Assembly (NCBI GenBank): GCA_018105865.1
Contig: CM030835.1
Location: forward strand, 2,196,816-2,260,815
Source of the DNA: Metaphire vulgaris
Lineage: Eukaryota > Annelida > Clitellata > Crassiclitellata > Megascolecidae
Direction of reading: 5' to 3'
Length of the DNA: 64,000 bases
The notes beneath the pieces are model-generated. The model did no database searches, was not told where the DNA came from, and was given only the letters and a program-made list of their open reading frames with translations. The translations under genes were made by a program, and so were the position numbers. Below, piece by piece: positions 39,201-49,514 of the stretch. How positions within the stretch are numbered: the first letter of the stretch is position 1; every line of letters starts with the position of its first letter.

Positions 39201-40730
39201 AGGCCATTCTCCAAATGCATTGAGGTATGCCTGCACTAAAAACAAAAGATATAAGCAAGAGATTAATAATAATAATAATTAAATATCATCAGATGAATAT
39301 GTCAGTTAATAAATCAGTAAATACCGTAAAATCTCAAGTATAGTGCGAACTTTTTAACTCAGAATTTTCCATAAAGTTAGGGGTATGTATTATATTCACA
39401 AAACACCAAAATCAGGTAAAAGTTTTCCTCATTTTCCCCAAAGACTTAAGTTTACTGGCACTTTCCTTAGCGTTTAGCGTATCATATGAATGGCAAAGCA
39501 GGTGGCATAAATGATGGAGGGGAAATGGAGAGACAATTTGTAAGGAGAGGGGCAGAGAGGAGAGGGAGACAACGGCGTGGAACCACACTGATGACATTAT
39601 TGACAGATGCTTCAGTGTAAAATTTCTGTGACTAGTCTAATCAATTTCTCCAATCCAATCCAAGAAACATGCTTAACCATATTTGCTAAAAAAGAACCCC
39701 AATCAAAATTATTAACCAAAATATGTTTTAAATCAAAACATTCAATCGTCAAAACATCTATAATGTTATTTCAATTCAGTTCATTGCAGGAAAGGGAAGG
39801 AGGGCTAGAGGGGTAGTTGGTTGGGAATTCAGTGAGATGAATGATGCATTGAAATACAGACATAGTTTTAAATATAGAAAGAGACTGCCTACTAAATGGT
39901 CAAGTCAGAGGAAAACTGATGAAAATATTTACCGTGTTTTTTCGGAGGAATTGGAGGTGGTGCATGTAGGCTCTCGGCGCTCGACGTCTCGGTGTAACTG
40001 ACCTGAGACGATTTGATGACACAGCTCTGCCGTACGTTCGCATCAAACGTCTTCTGGTGCACCTCGCTCACCTTCGACACGTACCTGCGAACGGTCTGAT
40101 TCGACGACGAGGAGGTGCTCGAAATTAACTCCGCCTTCTGCAAGGACGTCCGAGGCATCGTGGGACTACTCAATAGCCGAGAAGTGGGAGGAGACAGTTG
40201 CTCAGAGTCACCGCCGGACTCGAATTTCGCAGAAACGACGTGCGACAACGACGACGACAAGCGTCCAAAAACATTGTCGTACGGAGAACCAGGGCAGACA
40301 TCGACGCCGGGACAACCCGACGAACCTCTTTTTACTGGCAGAGGAGGTGGCATCGGCTGGCCGTCGCCGGCAACATCCGTAAAGTCAGTCGGAGAAGAGT
40401 ACTCGAGTGAGGAGTCATTCATGTTATCGTACTGTGAGCTCCTAGAGTCACGTCTGTCAAGACTGCTGCTTAGTATTCTGGATGGTTTTGGAGGCGGCTC
40501 GTCCAGAATTTCTTCGGAAGACACGCTGAAAGTTGAACCGGCACTGTATCTCGATGAATGACTGTAAAGCACCGTTGGGCTCTGACTCTGAGAGAAGGAA
40601 ATCGGTAACTGACTATTTGTGGCATTCAATTCGTAAATTCCAGCCGAATTTCTTTTCTTCTCGGGCAGCGGAGGTGGAATGTCATCTCCACGTCGCAACG
40701 AAAATCCCTTAGGCATGCTAAATTAAGAAA

Positions 40731-40794
<64 letters not shown>

Positions 40795-43700
40795 CCAAGT
40801 AACAAAATAACAATGAACCCCAACCCATTGAATTCATAAGTGCGCATAAAACTACAGATCGAAACCAAAGCAAATATCATTTTCAAAAAGACTATGCTCT
40901 AAACATTTCCATAACGATTCTTAGCGAACAAAAAAAAGCTTACGACAAAAATATCCATTATATCGTAACGCATATCGTATGCCTATAAACAGCTTAAGAA
41001 AACTCTTTTGTACCTATTAAATTTTCCAACATTCAACAAACTGCTGGGCAGTGGAGGCTTAGGAGGTGGCACATCGCCAGTTGGCACAGAGAGGCTGCTG
41101 CTGCTGTCCACGTCATCCACCGATGAACCCTGGGGATTGCAAATATTCAAAAGGTTTTCGGCAGATTTGGATTTAGCATTTTTTAACTGTGATAGAAGAG
41201 TAGATTCATCGTGGTCATCAAGTGTTAACGATAAATCAGCCTCAAAGGTCCTAAAAGCACAAAATACATGTTCATCACCATGTCAAAAATTATAAAAAAT
41301 AATTGGAAAATACAAATTCTGAACATATTTTTAGAATGCTTTAAATAAACCAAACTAGTACTAGAAAAATAAATTTTGCTTGTAAACCCTCAACCCCTTT
41401 ACCTTACATTAAAGTTTTTCAAATCCATTACCATGGCAGCCATTTATTTTTGAAACACGTTTTTAAAAAATAATACTAAATACTCAAGATTTTCAAACTT
41501 AGAAGCTAAAGTGACAAAAAAAGTTGATACAAAGGTCCGATTTAGCACCCCTCTATGATTTTATGTCCTCAATTGCTGAATTTCAACCAGGAGACTCGGA
41601 GAAAGGGGAGCCACGAAAGCTGACCACACGGACAATCACACCAAAAAAGACTCCAGTCCAACATAATAGAATTCCATGCGCTTCCGAATTTGGCTGATCT
41701 ATCACCATTTTCTGCCAGAATATAGCACTATAATGCTTTGTTAGAGCCATTTTAGCGAGAGAATTGCCGCTATCGACTTTTCATGGGGTTTGGTGAAAAA
41801 CTCATGGTTCTAGCAAATAATCTACTGAAATTATGTTTACATTTTGGACAAAAATATTCGGGATTGCCAGCTAAGGAACAGTCTGGAAAGTACTGTATAT
41901 CGTGGATATTCTCGTCACTGACACCTAGTGAGTGCTAATGGCGTACGAAGATTCTCATCACTACCGGTAAAGGGGTTAATAAGCCAATGAGTTCAACTAT
42001 GAAAGAATCAAAAATCTAGACTGTAAAGATCTGCAAGACTACAGTCAAATTCATCGACTGTCACTACTGTAAATGTCACAAACAACATGGTAATCATAAC
42101 ATGTATTCATCTCCTGTTACTTTCAACTCCACTCAATAGTACACCTGGTTGTCACATTAACCAGGCTCAATTGCAAACCTTACAAAAAGCCTGAATACAG
42201 TCAGAACACTCAATACTAACGAATCTACGCTATCGGCAACATCATTTCTGCTTTCAAATGAAGATTTTGAAGATATGTTTTCTGCATTTTTTTCTGCCAA
42301 ATGAACCAGTTCCTAGTCAAAACATATAGAAACAAAAAACACGATTTAAAAGAAGAAAACATATTATAATCCTTCACTTAATCATCAAGCCATAATGCAC
42401 TAAACACACAACATTCTACACTTTATCATAGAGCACTCATCACCATGCACAGAAATCAGTGCAGTTTCACAAACACCAGTGGTTCAAAAGTCAAATCAAA
42501 TACCAACTTTAAAATTCCTAAAACCAACATAGAGATCAAGTTTCACTTAATGCAAGACAGTGATGAAGATTCATAGTGTTCTAATTAGGAAAGTAATATC
42601 CTCATTTGGTGGGCAACCCAGATAAATCCCATATGTGAATTCCTCCATAACTGCTTCTAAATATTGAAATCAAACCTGTCAAGGTACCAAATGTGAATGA
42701 AATTGCCAATGTCTAAAAATGCTCATATTGTACCGTTAAGTGGTAAAACAGCATTGGACAGGTCAAAACAAACATGGAACAAAATAACAACTGGTGATGA
42801 TCCTGAGCATTAAACATTTCATAGTGACATCTTTCTAAGGACACGCGCCTTCAATTCGAATAACCAAAATCATCAAACTGAGTCGAGTCCAATGTTACCT
42901 AAATTGAAACATCTCCTGATTCAAATCAAAACATGTTCTATATATTGCAAATTTACAATTGAATCTTTATTCTCAATCTTACCCATATAACAAAAACTAA
43001 TCAATACAATTACACCTGTCTTACTTGAACGCTGTTTTTGATGGATGAGATCAGATGGGTCGCTTCCTGCCTATTAATAAAAGTTTTCTCGCTGTTTAGC
43101 AAAAGCGGGTCAGATAAGCCCATCAACTTGGCCAGATTCTGATGAATGGCACCAAATTCTGATCGGAGCTGGGCACTATAAAAAGTATAATTACACTGAA
43201 CTTTTAAAACAGCAGCAAAATAGCAAAATTCATCAGATTGTTGCATACAGTCAAATGCTACTTTCTGGCCAGTTGTATGAAAAGAAAGAGAGCAGGAAAA
43301 GTCATGCCCATTTGCAACCAAGTGCTCAGCATCACGCATCAAAGTGTAACGTGTTACCTCTCTTGGTTAGGAAAGCATTTCTGTATAACAATTTTCAGTT
43401 CAGTTATTTGATCGAGGACGATGGTAACAGAGCCATGGAACTGTTCCAGGATTCCTTTGTCGACAACATCCTGGATGTAGCGAAGGCCCCGAAATACCGT
43501 TGCAATCTCCAAACCAAGCTTTTCTACGCAGTCAGCCTTGTACAAACATCACACCAGGAGGTTTCAATCACAACGATTTGGACATGCAAGATGTCCACAA
43601 CACAGGAGCTACACTTATATGATGTCATAGGCTTAAAACCAGCAAAGAATAACTAACACTTATATCAATCAACTAACCACAAACCATATTTTTGTAAATA

Positions 43701-46700
43701 AAGTCTAGAATATCCATAATTTCATGCTTGTTTCAATCAAAGCTAACAATTAATATATTTCAACATGTACATTTAACTTGATCTGCATGCCAAGAAGTCA
43801 CAAAGCTTCTAGTATCACAGGCCATTGGAATCACCAAAAATTTCTTTAACAACTTTAGATTCAAAACATTAAACCAATGACCACCACCACAGTTTGAAAC
43901 AAGTTCAACCTTACAGAGTTACTCCAAGGGTTATTACAGTTTTACAAACAAAAGAACCATCACTGGGCTGAAGAAGAACTTAGTGCATGCCAGCAAAAGT
44001 TTTTCCATTAGGCCTAAAAGACATAGAGATCAAGCGATAAGTGCAGTCTTAAATAATGAAATGCTGACATTTCACGTGATTTCCCACAATCTTATCATCC
44101 ATATCAAAATTACACATTGAAAATGCATTAACATTCACTTCCAATTCTTTGCAAAAATTTAATTTACTCCCCACAAAAAGTTTAAAACTATAACTCAATC
44201 AAAGCTCACAGAGAAGTCTACAGTGAAGTGCACATAACTGCACTGGCCTCTTGGCCATGCCAATAATTGAACAAATTTTCATTGTAGATGGGTCCCTTAT
44301 TCTGAGTTCTCTTATAATATATAAATTTCATATTACAGCTGTAAAATTAGCATTTCAATTTACTACAGGCATATATTCAAAAGCCAGTGTGCCACATCAT
44401 ACAGCTAACTCCCTGCAATGTCTGCAACATGACTGAAAATTTTAAATATCACTATTATAAACTATTATATTTTGGATTCGGCAACTGACAGGCTCCACGC
44501 ACAATATTCACAATTTCACACATTCAAGCAATTTCACATTTCCACCTGGATTACACAAGTTCACACAGCCAACAAACTGTATTTACATGGTATTACTTAA
44601 AAGCTTTTACTTACATTTTTCTTCAGCGCACAGGATGCTGAATCACTGTCGTTGAAGCTTCCGGAACGTGCGAAAGTTGTCTTCTTTACAGGCTTCAAGA
44701 GTGTATTTTCTGTGAAGGCACCAGAGGATTTGCGCGCTATTCGAGATTTCAAGTCGTTACGAAAAGACACCGCCTTTTTTAGCACACCCCCTTTAGCATC
44801 ATCCGCTGGAACAAATTATAATCAATTTGCGTGTACAAACTGAATATGAAACATTGATATCAAAGAAAAAGAACAGTATTTGTAAAAAAAAGGCCAAATA
44901 CCTCTAACACATTCATCAAACATTTAGAACTGTGCCAAATAATGATTTTCATCCACCTCAGGTCCAATACAAACCAATGCAATTTGGTGAAATACAAAAT
45001 CAATACTAAACTGTAAATACTGGATTTGTGTGTGTATGTACGCAATGCCAGCAAAATTCTTCAAACTCTGAGAATTTGAAAATTCCATATAAAATGTAAC
45101 TTAAACAAAGAAGTAAATGGTCAAATGGTGACCATGATGAGCTTAATATCTTGAACTCATACTTTAATTTTTTTAGATCATTATGCTATCAGAAAGCTTC
45201 AAAATTGCCATGTCTGTATTAAACACAAAATCAGATCAGACTTTCAAACCCAAAAATATCTTCATCAAGATTCAATCTCATCCACACTATCATCAGACTA
45301 TGCTAAAGTCTTTAGACATAAGATGTCAGAATTCTAGAAATAATCCAAAAATGTGGAATGAAAATCATAACAAGACAAAAATAAAAATCCGCTCTAGAGT
45401 GAGAAGAGGTGGAGATATAGACTTTGGAAGAAAGACTGAAACTAAGAAGTCGTGTTATTTGGAACGCGTGATCACAGAAGGCAACACTAACTGTCACAAC
45501 AAATAAAAAAGGCACTGTATATGCTGGCTTCTCAATTAGAGAAATGGCGATATAATTATCAGTTGGAAACACAAGACCGGAAAAAAGTGCCAAAGTTCCA
45601 ACAGAACTAGACCCAGACTAAAAACTGTAATCTCACTGCAGAAGAAACGCAGTCAGGGGTCTTGAATTATAACTGTGTCGTCCTGTCAGAGAGTGTATTT
45701 TTATTTACAGACATCATAAAATCTCCAGCGTAACAGTGCTATAATAAAACGAACCATTCCAGAGAGACGATAAACGTCAGCAACTTATATTCTATGCCTC
45801 TTCTGCATGGAAAGGCTTTCTTCAGAATTTATTTCAGATGATAGAAGACAACAATCTACACATCCTTCCGAAACTTCTTCCTAGACAGTGACATGGAGAC
45901 GACTTTTTATCCCCCATCCCCACCCCGCACGCAAACATTTCTCCCCATCCCTGCATTGCTTCTCCCGTCCCCACTCCATCCCCACAGTATATGTCCCCAA
46001 TCACCTCCTCATCTCCATCCCCTCATCATCCTGCAGTAAGCCATTAACATACGCTAACAAAAACACTAACAGTAATATGCTACTATGTTTTTGCTTCTAA
46101 ATTATAACTGTTTGATCTTGCATTCTGTCATGGTTTTCTGAATAAAGAGATTGTATGTATGTAAGTATGTATGTATGTATGTATGTATGTATGTATGTAT
46201 GTATGTATGTATATGATGAAATGCATCTAGAAATTTTTTACAACTAAATGTCTACTGAGTCTGATTTTTTAATGTTATGAACCATCTAATAAATGGTTGC
46301 AACTATCGGTATATATACAAAGCATGTCACTAAACAGAAGGACACAAGTAAAAATGATAATCAATTCGATAGACTGCGGTTCATGAAATCCAACTGTGAT
46401 AATAGCCTGTTGTCATTAGGGGCAAATACTTAGCCAACTATGAGTAACTGCCTGTACAACAAGATCTTTGGCTGGTACAAGACTTTCAATGTTGCAACTC
46501 ATAAATAATCAATAGCTGTAGATTATATATTATAGTCTTACTTTGGTCAACTGGTCTGTATATGTGGAAATGTAACAAATTCAAGATCCAAGCTAAAATG
46601 TGAGTTGATATCACAAGTTTCAATAACTAAAAACTTTAAAACAGAGACCTAAGTTGAAGATCCAAGACATAAAACCCAGTTTCAACGTGGTAAGCCAAAG

Positions 46701-48443
46701 AGATAATGAGGCAATATGGCTATCATTTAAAACAATGCACAACAAAAACCTTCAAAACTGAAAACCAAATGTGCCGTCTCACTAGGAGATATTTCCATCA
46801 AAACTTTCAAAGCCCAGTTCGTCCAGAAACATCTGCCTGTAATGATAAGCCTGTTTTCAACTAAGGGTGCTATACTAAGGGTTTTTTCGCACGAACATTT
46901 GTTTGAAGGCAAAACAGTCCACATGAGCTTCCAGAGTGAATGCCCTTGTACATTACAAGCAGATTACTCCACCGGATATTACGTTCCTTGACCAATCAGC
47001 TTCCAGGTCAGCGCATCATATTTACAGCTAGGGCCTGCATCAACCTTAAAGGTTTTTTGACGCTAAAAATGTATTCACAAAATAACAAATTGCTGAAGCC
47101 ATGTCCATGGCTCACCCAAATCTTCCTACGCTCGGAACGCCTCTTTCCAATCGAAAATGCTGCTGTTCAAATGCACATCAACACTCCAAATGCAAGCCCT
47201 GCTGTATGTCATGTTCACAATAGATGTGGCTACTTTTTACAATCAGTTTCTTCAAGTACTACTGTCTGCGGAAAATCCTGTGGAAGTTGACTCTGGTGAA
47301 ATTTCTGTGAAACAATCCTCTAGTGAGACAGCTGCTTAAATGGGCAACAAAACGTCCAAAATTTTGCAAATGGGATATCAAGAGACATGTAAATCTGGCA
47401 ACATTGCTTGATTTGTTCATTACTATACTAGCATAAACAATATACTACTATAAAACCACATTTTCTTGTGTCCCCTTCTTTAATACGTCAAATCATTCCA
47501 GGATTGTCAATATATTCCATCTCAATTTTATTCTAGAGCATTCAAAATGCCACAAAATGGTGAACCTATGGAAGGACTATTGTTAAAGCTGGCTATATGC
47601 AAAAATTCAGAGGAGTGATGAAACGAATTAAAACTACATTTTCATTTGCTTCCATCTCCGTTGTTTCAAATTGTTCTAGAATTGTCAATATATTCTGTTG
47701 CAATTTTATTCTAGGGAGTTTGAAATGCCACAAAAAGGGCGAGCCATTTCAAACCGCACGATAAGTCTTTTTTTAAATCAATTCTTCGTCAAATGGTCAA
47801 AATATATACGTGTACTTATATTCAATATATGCAGCCATATACTCACCTAGCATACTTGCGTTAGTTAGCAAAACCCTCGGTAAATTTGAGAGTAGCATTG
47901 GCTGCAGGTTTAAGACCAGATATTGCTAAACTAGTGAAAAATAAGCAATGTCACGTCTCATCAGCTTCCTCATCTACATCGGCCATCATCTAACTTTATA
48001 TGTTTTCAAGTTGATCTTCAGTTCTTTGCCATTAACAGAGTTTGAAATGTAACTGCTTCTGTTAGGCATGACTAGAATACGGTTTGTCATATATAGTTAC
48101 AACATTAGGTTGTAATCAAATCAATGTAAATAATGTAATGAGTATATGGCCATTTAATGTTTTCGTCATTTTACTTCAGAATTTTAGATAGCTCAGATTT
48201 TGGAATATAATATTGACAAGCATTAATGCATTTGGCCCGCGAGGACAAGGAAGACAAGTCATTTGGCCCGCCGCCCAAAAAGTCTTGACACCCCTGCGCT
48301 AGATGCTCTGTGCTCCGATGTTCGTTAATATTAGCACACCAAGAAGCGAGCAATCAGTATGTAACTATCAACATACGTGAACCGATTTCAGTCAAAAAGA
48401 AATGCCATAAATAATTACCGTGGTGATCTGATTTGACCGACAT
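30919..48443 (-). CDS. RAPGEF1: Rap guanine nucleotide exchange factor 1 (C3G), complete, 19 coding exons
   Basis: Cytosolic exchange factor that loads GTP on Rap1 (and R-Ras in mammals) when recruited by Crk SH3 domains. Exons in transcript order: 48443-48419, 44805-44615, 43536-43358, 43175-43016, 42312-42221, 41250-41014, 40717-39933, 39235-38952, 38348-38067, 37730-37655, 37074-36888, 36247-36062, 35025-34941, 34816-34722, 34496-34418, 33693-33592, 32685-32588, 31647-31516, 31060-30919. All phases fit and the sum is 3417 nt (1138 aa plus stop), close to the 1077-1095 aa of human forms. Order: conserved N-terminal helical domain, proline-rich centre, REM domain, CDC25 domain. Start MSVKSDHH; an in-frame TAA lies upstream. 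It converges on CATSPERB and diverges from KCMF1. Confidence 0.95.
31740..31766 (+). repeat. (AT)n microsatellite
   Basis: Short AT run in RAPGEF1 intron 17. Confidence 0.9.
32169..32249. mobile_element. 80-bp TTAA element, copy B
   Basis: TTAACCCCTTAACTGGG to CCCAGTTAAGGGGTTAA, 81 bp, the most diverged interior of the six. RAPGEF1 intron. Confidence 0.85.
34598..34677. mobile_element. 80-bp TTAA element, copy C
   Basis: TTAACCCCTTAACCGTGTAT to CCAGTTAAGGGGTTAA, 80 bp, orientation opposite to copy A. It ends 44 bp from RAPGEF1 exon 14. Confidence 0.9.
35385..35520 (-). mobile_element. Retroposon 3' end, CTATAGCACC type
   Basis: ACATTTCTATAGCACCACAT followed by AATACACAGAGGAATTTTAA. Related to 20738-20840 and here without a long trinucleotide tail. 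Confidence 0.45.
35657..35736. mobile_element. 80-bp TTAA element, copy D
   Basis: TTAACCCCTTAACTGGGGAC to ACAGTTGAGGGGTTAA, 80 bp, same orientation as copy A. Confidence 0.9.
36370..36555 (+). repeat. AT-rich satellite with ACCGTACAATATAT units
   Basis: TA/CATA repeats carrying three copies of ACCGTACAATATATATA spaced about 30 bp apart, in the RAPGEF1 intron between exons 11 and 12. Confidence 0.85.
36548..36705 (+). pseudogene. LINE ORF2 C-terminal remnant
   Basis: An open stretch reads [20 protein letters not shown] and later [16 protein letters not shown] before stops. This is the GRPR...W motif end of a LINE protein, antisense to RAPGEF1. Confidence 0.6.
36888..37730 (-). CDS. RAPGEF1: RAPGEF1 exons 10-11: Ras exchanger motif (REM)
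   Basis: Exon 10 reads [20 protein letters not shown]. Exon 11 reads [20 protein letters not shown], the hallmark REM helix (YRTFISP), and ends [11 protein letters not shown] place the exon 11 donor at 36887-36886 because it restores the conserved DELC-like Cys. A donor 27 nt downstream in the transcript would insert nine residues (WYVAAILLS) and is a possible alternative. Confidence 0.9.
37935..37998 (+). mobile_element. SINE-like 3' end with TTAC tail
   Basis: GCTACTACTTTCCAAAGCAC, then GATATAAATTCACGAG and TTAC-type units. Antisense in RAPGEF1, about 70 bp from exon 9. Confidence 0.6.
38067..38348 (-). CDS. RAPGEF1: RAPGEF1 exon 9: linker before REM domain
   Basis: This exon has 94 codons, starts [15 protein letters not shown] and ends [12 protein letters not shown], then splices to [10 protein letters not shown] of exon 10. 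The Ser/Ala-rich middle looks disordered. The end matches the vertebrate stretch just before [11 protein letters not shown]. The donor and acceptor are canonical and phase 0 at both ends. Confidence 0.85.
38430..38760 (+). pseudogene. LINE reverse transcriptase core fragment
   Basis: Frames with frameshifts read [20 protein letters not shown] and [20 protein letters not shown], the D-x-S-x-A-F-D-x-V-D and G-V-P-x-G-S-x-x-G-P boxes of a LINE reverse transcriptase. Antisense in the intron between RAPGEF1 exons 8 and 9. Confidence 0.85.
38952..41250 (-). CDS. RAPGEF1: RAPGEF1 exons 6-8: proline-rich Crk-binding region
   Basis: Three exons hold the SH3-binding centre. Motifs: PPPKPPLP (exon 6); [24 protein letters not shown] and PPPIPPKKH (exon 7, 785 nt); PPLPPKQR (exon 8). 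Four match the Crk-type P-x-x-P-x-K/R consensus, as in vertebrate C3G. Exon 7 also has [10 protein letters not shown] and GSPYDN, tyrosines in a context like that of the vertebrate regulatory tyrosine. The exon 7-8 joint gives [11 protein letters not shown], close to the human KKNKHMLAYMQLLE segment; it needs the acceptor at 39236-39237, not the nearby CAG. Confidence 0.92.
40735..40793 (+). repeat. (AT)n microsatellite
   Basis: About 29 AT units, some 15 bp from the acceptor side of RAPGEF1 exon 7. Confidence 0.95.
41390..41979. mobile_element. 590-bp non-autonomous element with CCCCTTTACC termini
   Basis: CAACCCCTTTACCTTAC at the left and ACCGGTAAAGGGGTTAA at the right are inverted. The right flank is TTAA, the left TCAA. 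There is no ORF inside. The termini resemble the 80-bp TTAA family. RAPGEF1 intron 5. Confidence 0.65.
42221..44805 (-). CDS. RAPGEF1: RAPGEF1 exons 2-5: N-terminal helical domain
   Basis: Exon 2 is basic and Ser-rich ([16 protein letters not shown]). Exon 3 encodes [18 protein letters not shown], parallel to the vertebrate VVDKNVLEMLPGSA segment. Exons 4-5 continue as amphipathic helices ([31 protein letters not shown]). In mammals this N-terminal region binds E-cadherin and restrains the catalytic part. That function is established for the family, not shown here. Confidence 0.88.
44806..48418 (-). other. RAPGEF1 intron 1 (3.6 kb)
   Basis: Contains a (GTAT)n microsatellite at 46155-46212 and a hAT-like terminus at 48225-48303. 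No additional exon is required by phase. Plus-strand open stretches at 46940-47340 show no recognisable protein. Confidence 0.6.
48225..48303 (-). mobile_element. hAT-like terminus fragment
   Basis: Ends AAAAAGTCTTGACACCCCTG, with GGCCCGC motifs inside. This is the look of a hAT end starting CAGGGGTGTCAAG on the minus strand. The partner end was not found. Confidence 0.4.
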
Positions 48444-48457
48444 GTCTTGCTCTGGGC

Positions 48458-48478
48458 TCAGCAAACGCTTCTGTTCAT
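48458..48478 (-). promoter_or_regulatory. Short upstream ORF in RAPGEF1 leader
   Basis: A minus-strand ATG at 48478 opens six codons (MNRSVC) and stops at 48458, 14 nt before the main ATG at 48443. It is in a different frame from the main ORF. If the leader extends this far, it could lower or gate translation of C3G. Confidence 0.5.
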
Positions 48479-49514
48479 CGCTAAATATCACTGCTCTTAG
48501 TCGTGATTTCGACTTTTCTCTAATTTAGCATTTCCACTAACACGGAACTTCCTCCATCTTGGCGTTCTTGTATGACTTCTCTGCTATCATCGTGTAAACA
48601 ATGATCTATGAGCAAAGAATATGTATTTTTCCATAACTTGAAATAACTTTTTAGTGCGAGGGTTGTGAATTTATGGAACAGTTTGGTCGAAAAAGCAGAT
48701 ACAATTGAGACAATAAATGGATTTTAAAATTTACAAAAGCTGGGTCATTCAAAGTTGAGAGTGATTATAGTGGTGCTCAAACAGGCCGATGCCTCTTAGA
48801 CCACTGTAAATTACATTATTAATATATAACATATAAAGCACTATGCACGTACAAAGAAGGCACGAGAGGAAGAGGAAGGTCAAAGAAGACTAAAAGATAC
48901 CAGCTATCAATAATCGATGGAAAGAGGCTAACAACAGAAAAATATACTGCTGTAGATGGAGAAGATTGGCGTTTAACTGTTGCCGCTAATCAGCTGGTAG
49001 AAAGCAGCTATAATTATGAATATATTGATTATATATGATAACACATAAGTATAATTTTCATAAAATAGAGCGATATCATAAAATTATTGCTTTGCAGAAT
49101 TCTGAAAAAATGAACTCAATTAATTGAATTGAATTCTAAGCAGCCCAATATGCGCAATATGAGTTTCTCACTATTTATCACTAAGCCATGCAAGAATCGC
49201 GCTGATTCAGAATTATCAGATGATTCACGCCATAAAAAATATGACTTATGATACCATTTCTTTCGCTCGGTATACCATAATTATGAGTAACCAACGCCTA
49301 GAGTTTTGGCAACGCCGTGTTGCTTACTTACTTCGAAAGACTAGGGATAGGATGGTTCCGGTTGAATGCCAGAGATTTGTTTGTTGATATTCTCGTATTT
49401 TTGCGGCTAAAGGAAAAGCGACGAATATGTCGTAATAATAGCTTCTATAGCGCCGCTGTGTTTTGACCGTCGTAACCGCTTTTTAACGGAACATTTCAGC
49501 AAAGCGTTTCTGCT
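48479..49514. promoter_or_regulatory. Shared upstream region of RAPGEF1 and KCMF1
   Basis: The region between the divergent starts must carry the promoters of both genes. It is interrupted by a possible LINE tail at 48845-49035 (TRGRGRSKKTKRYQLS, EDWRLTVAANQLVESSY in the plus frame). A CTTCTATAGCGCC core lies at 49441-49453, 62 bp before the KCMF1 start. No TATA box is obvious. Confidence 0.4.

Noticed and set aside
40115..40561. 148-codon plus-strand frame
   Set aside because: Antisense shadow of RAPGEF1 exon 7.
46940..47340. Overlapping plus-strand frames of 116 and 60 codons in RAPGEF1 intron 1
   Set aside because: No recognisable domain in either frame and no second exon; could be an old insertion but I cannot support a gene.
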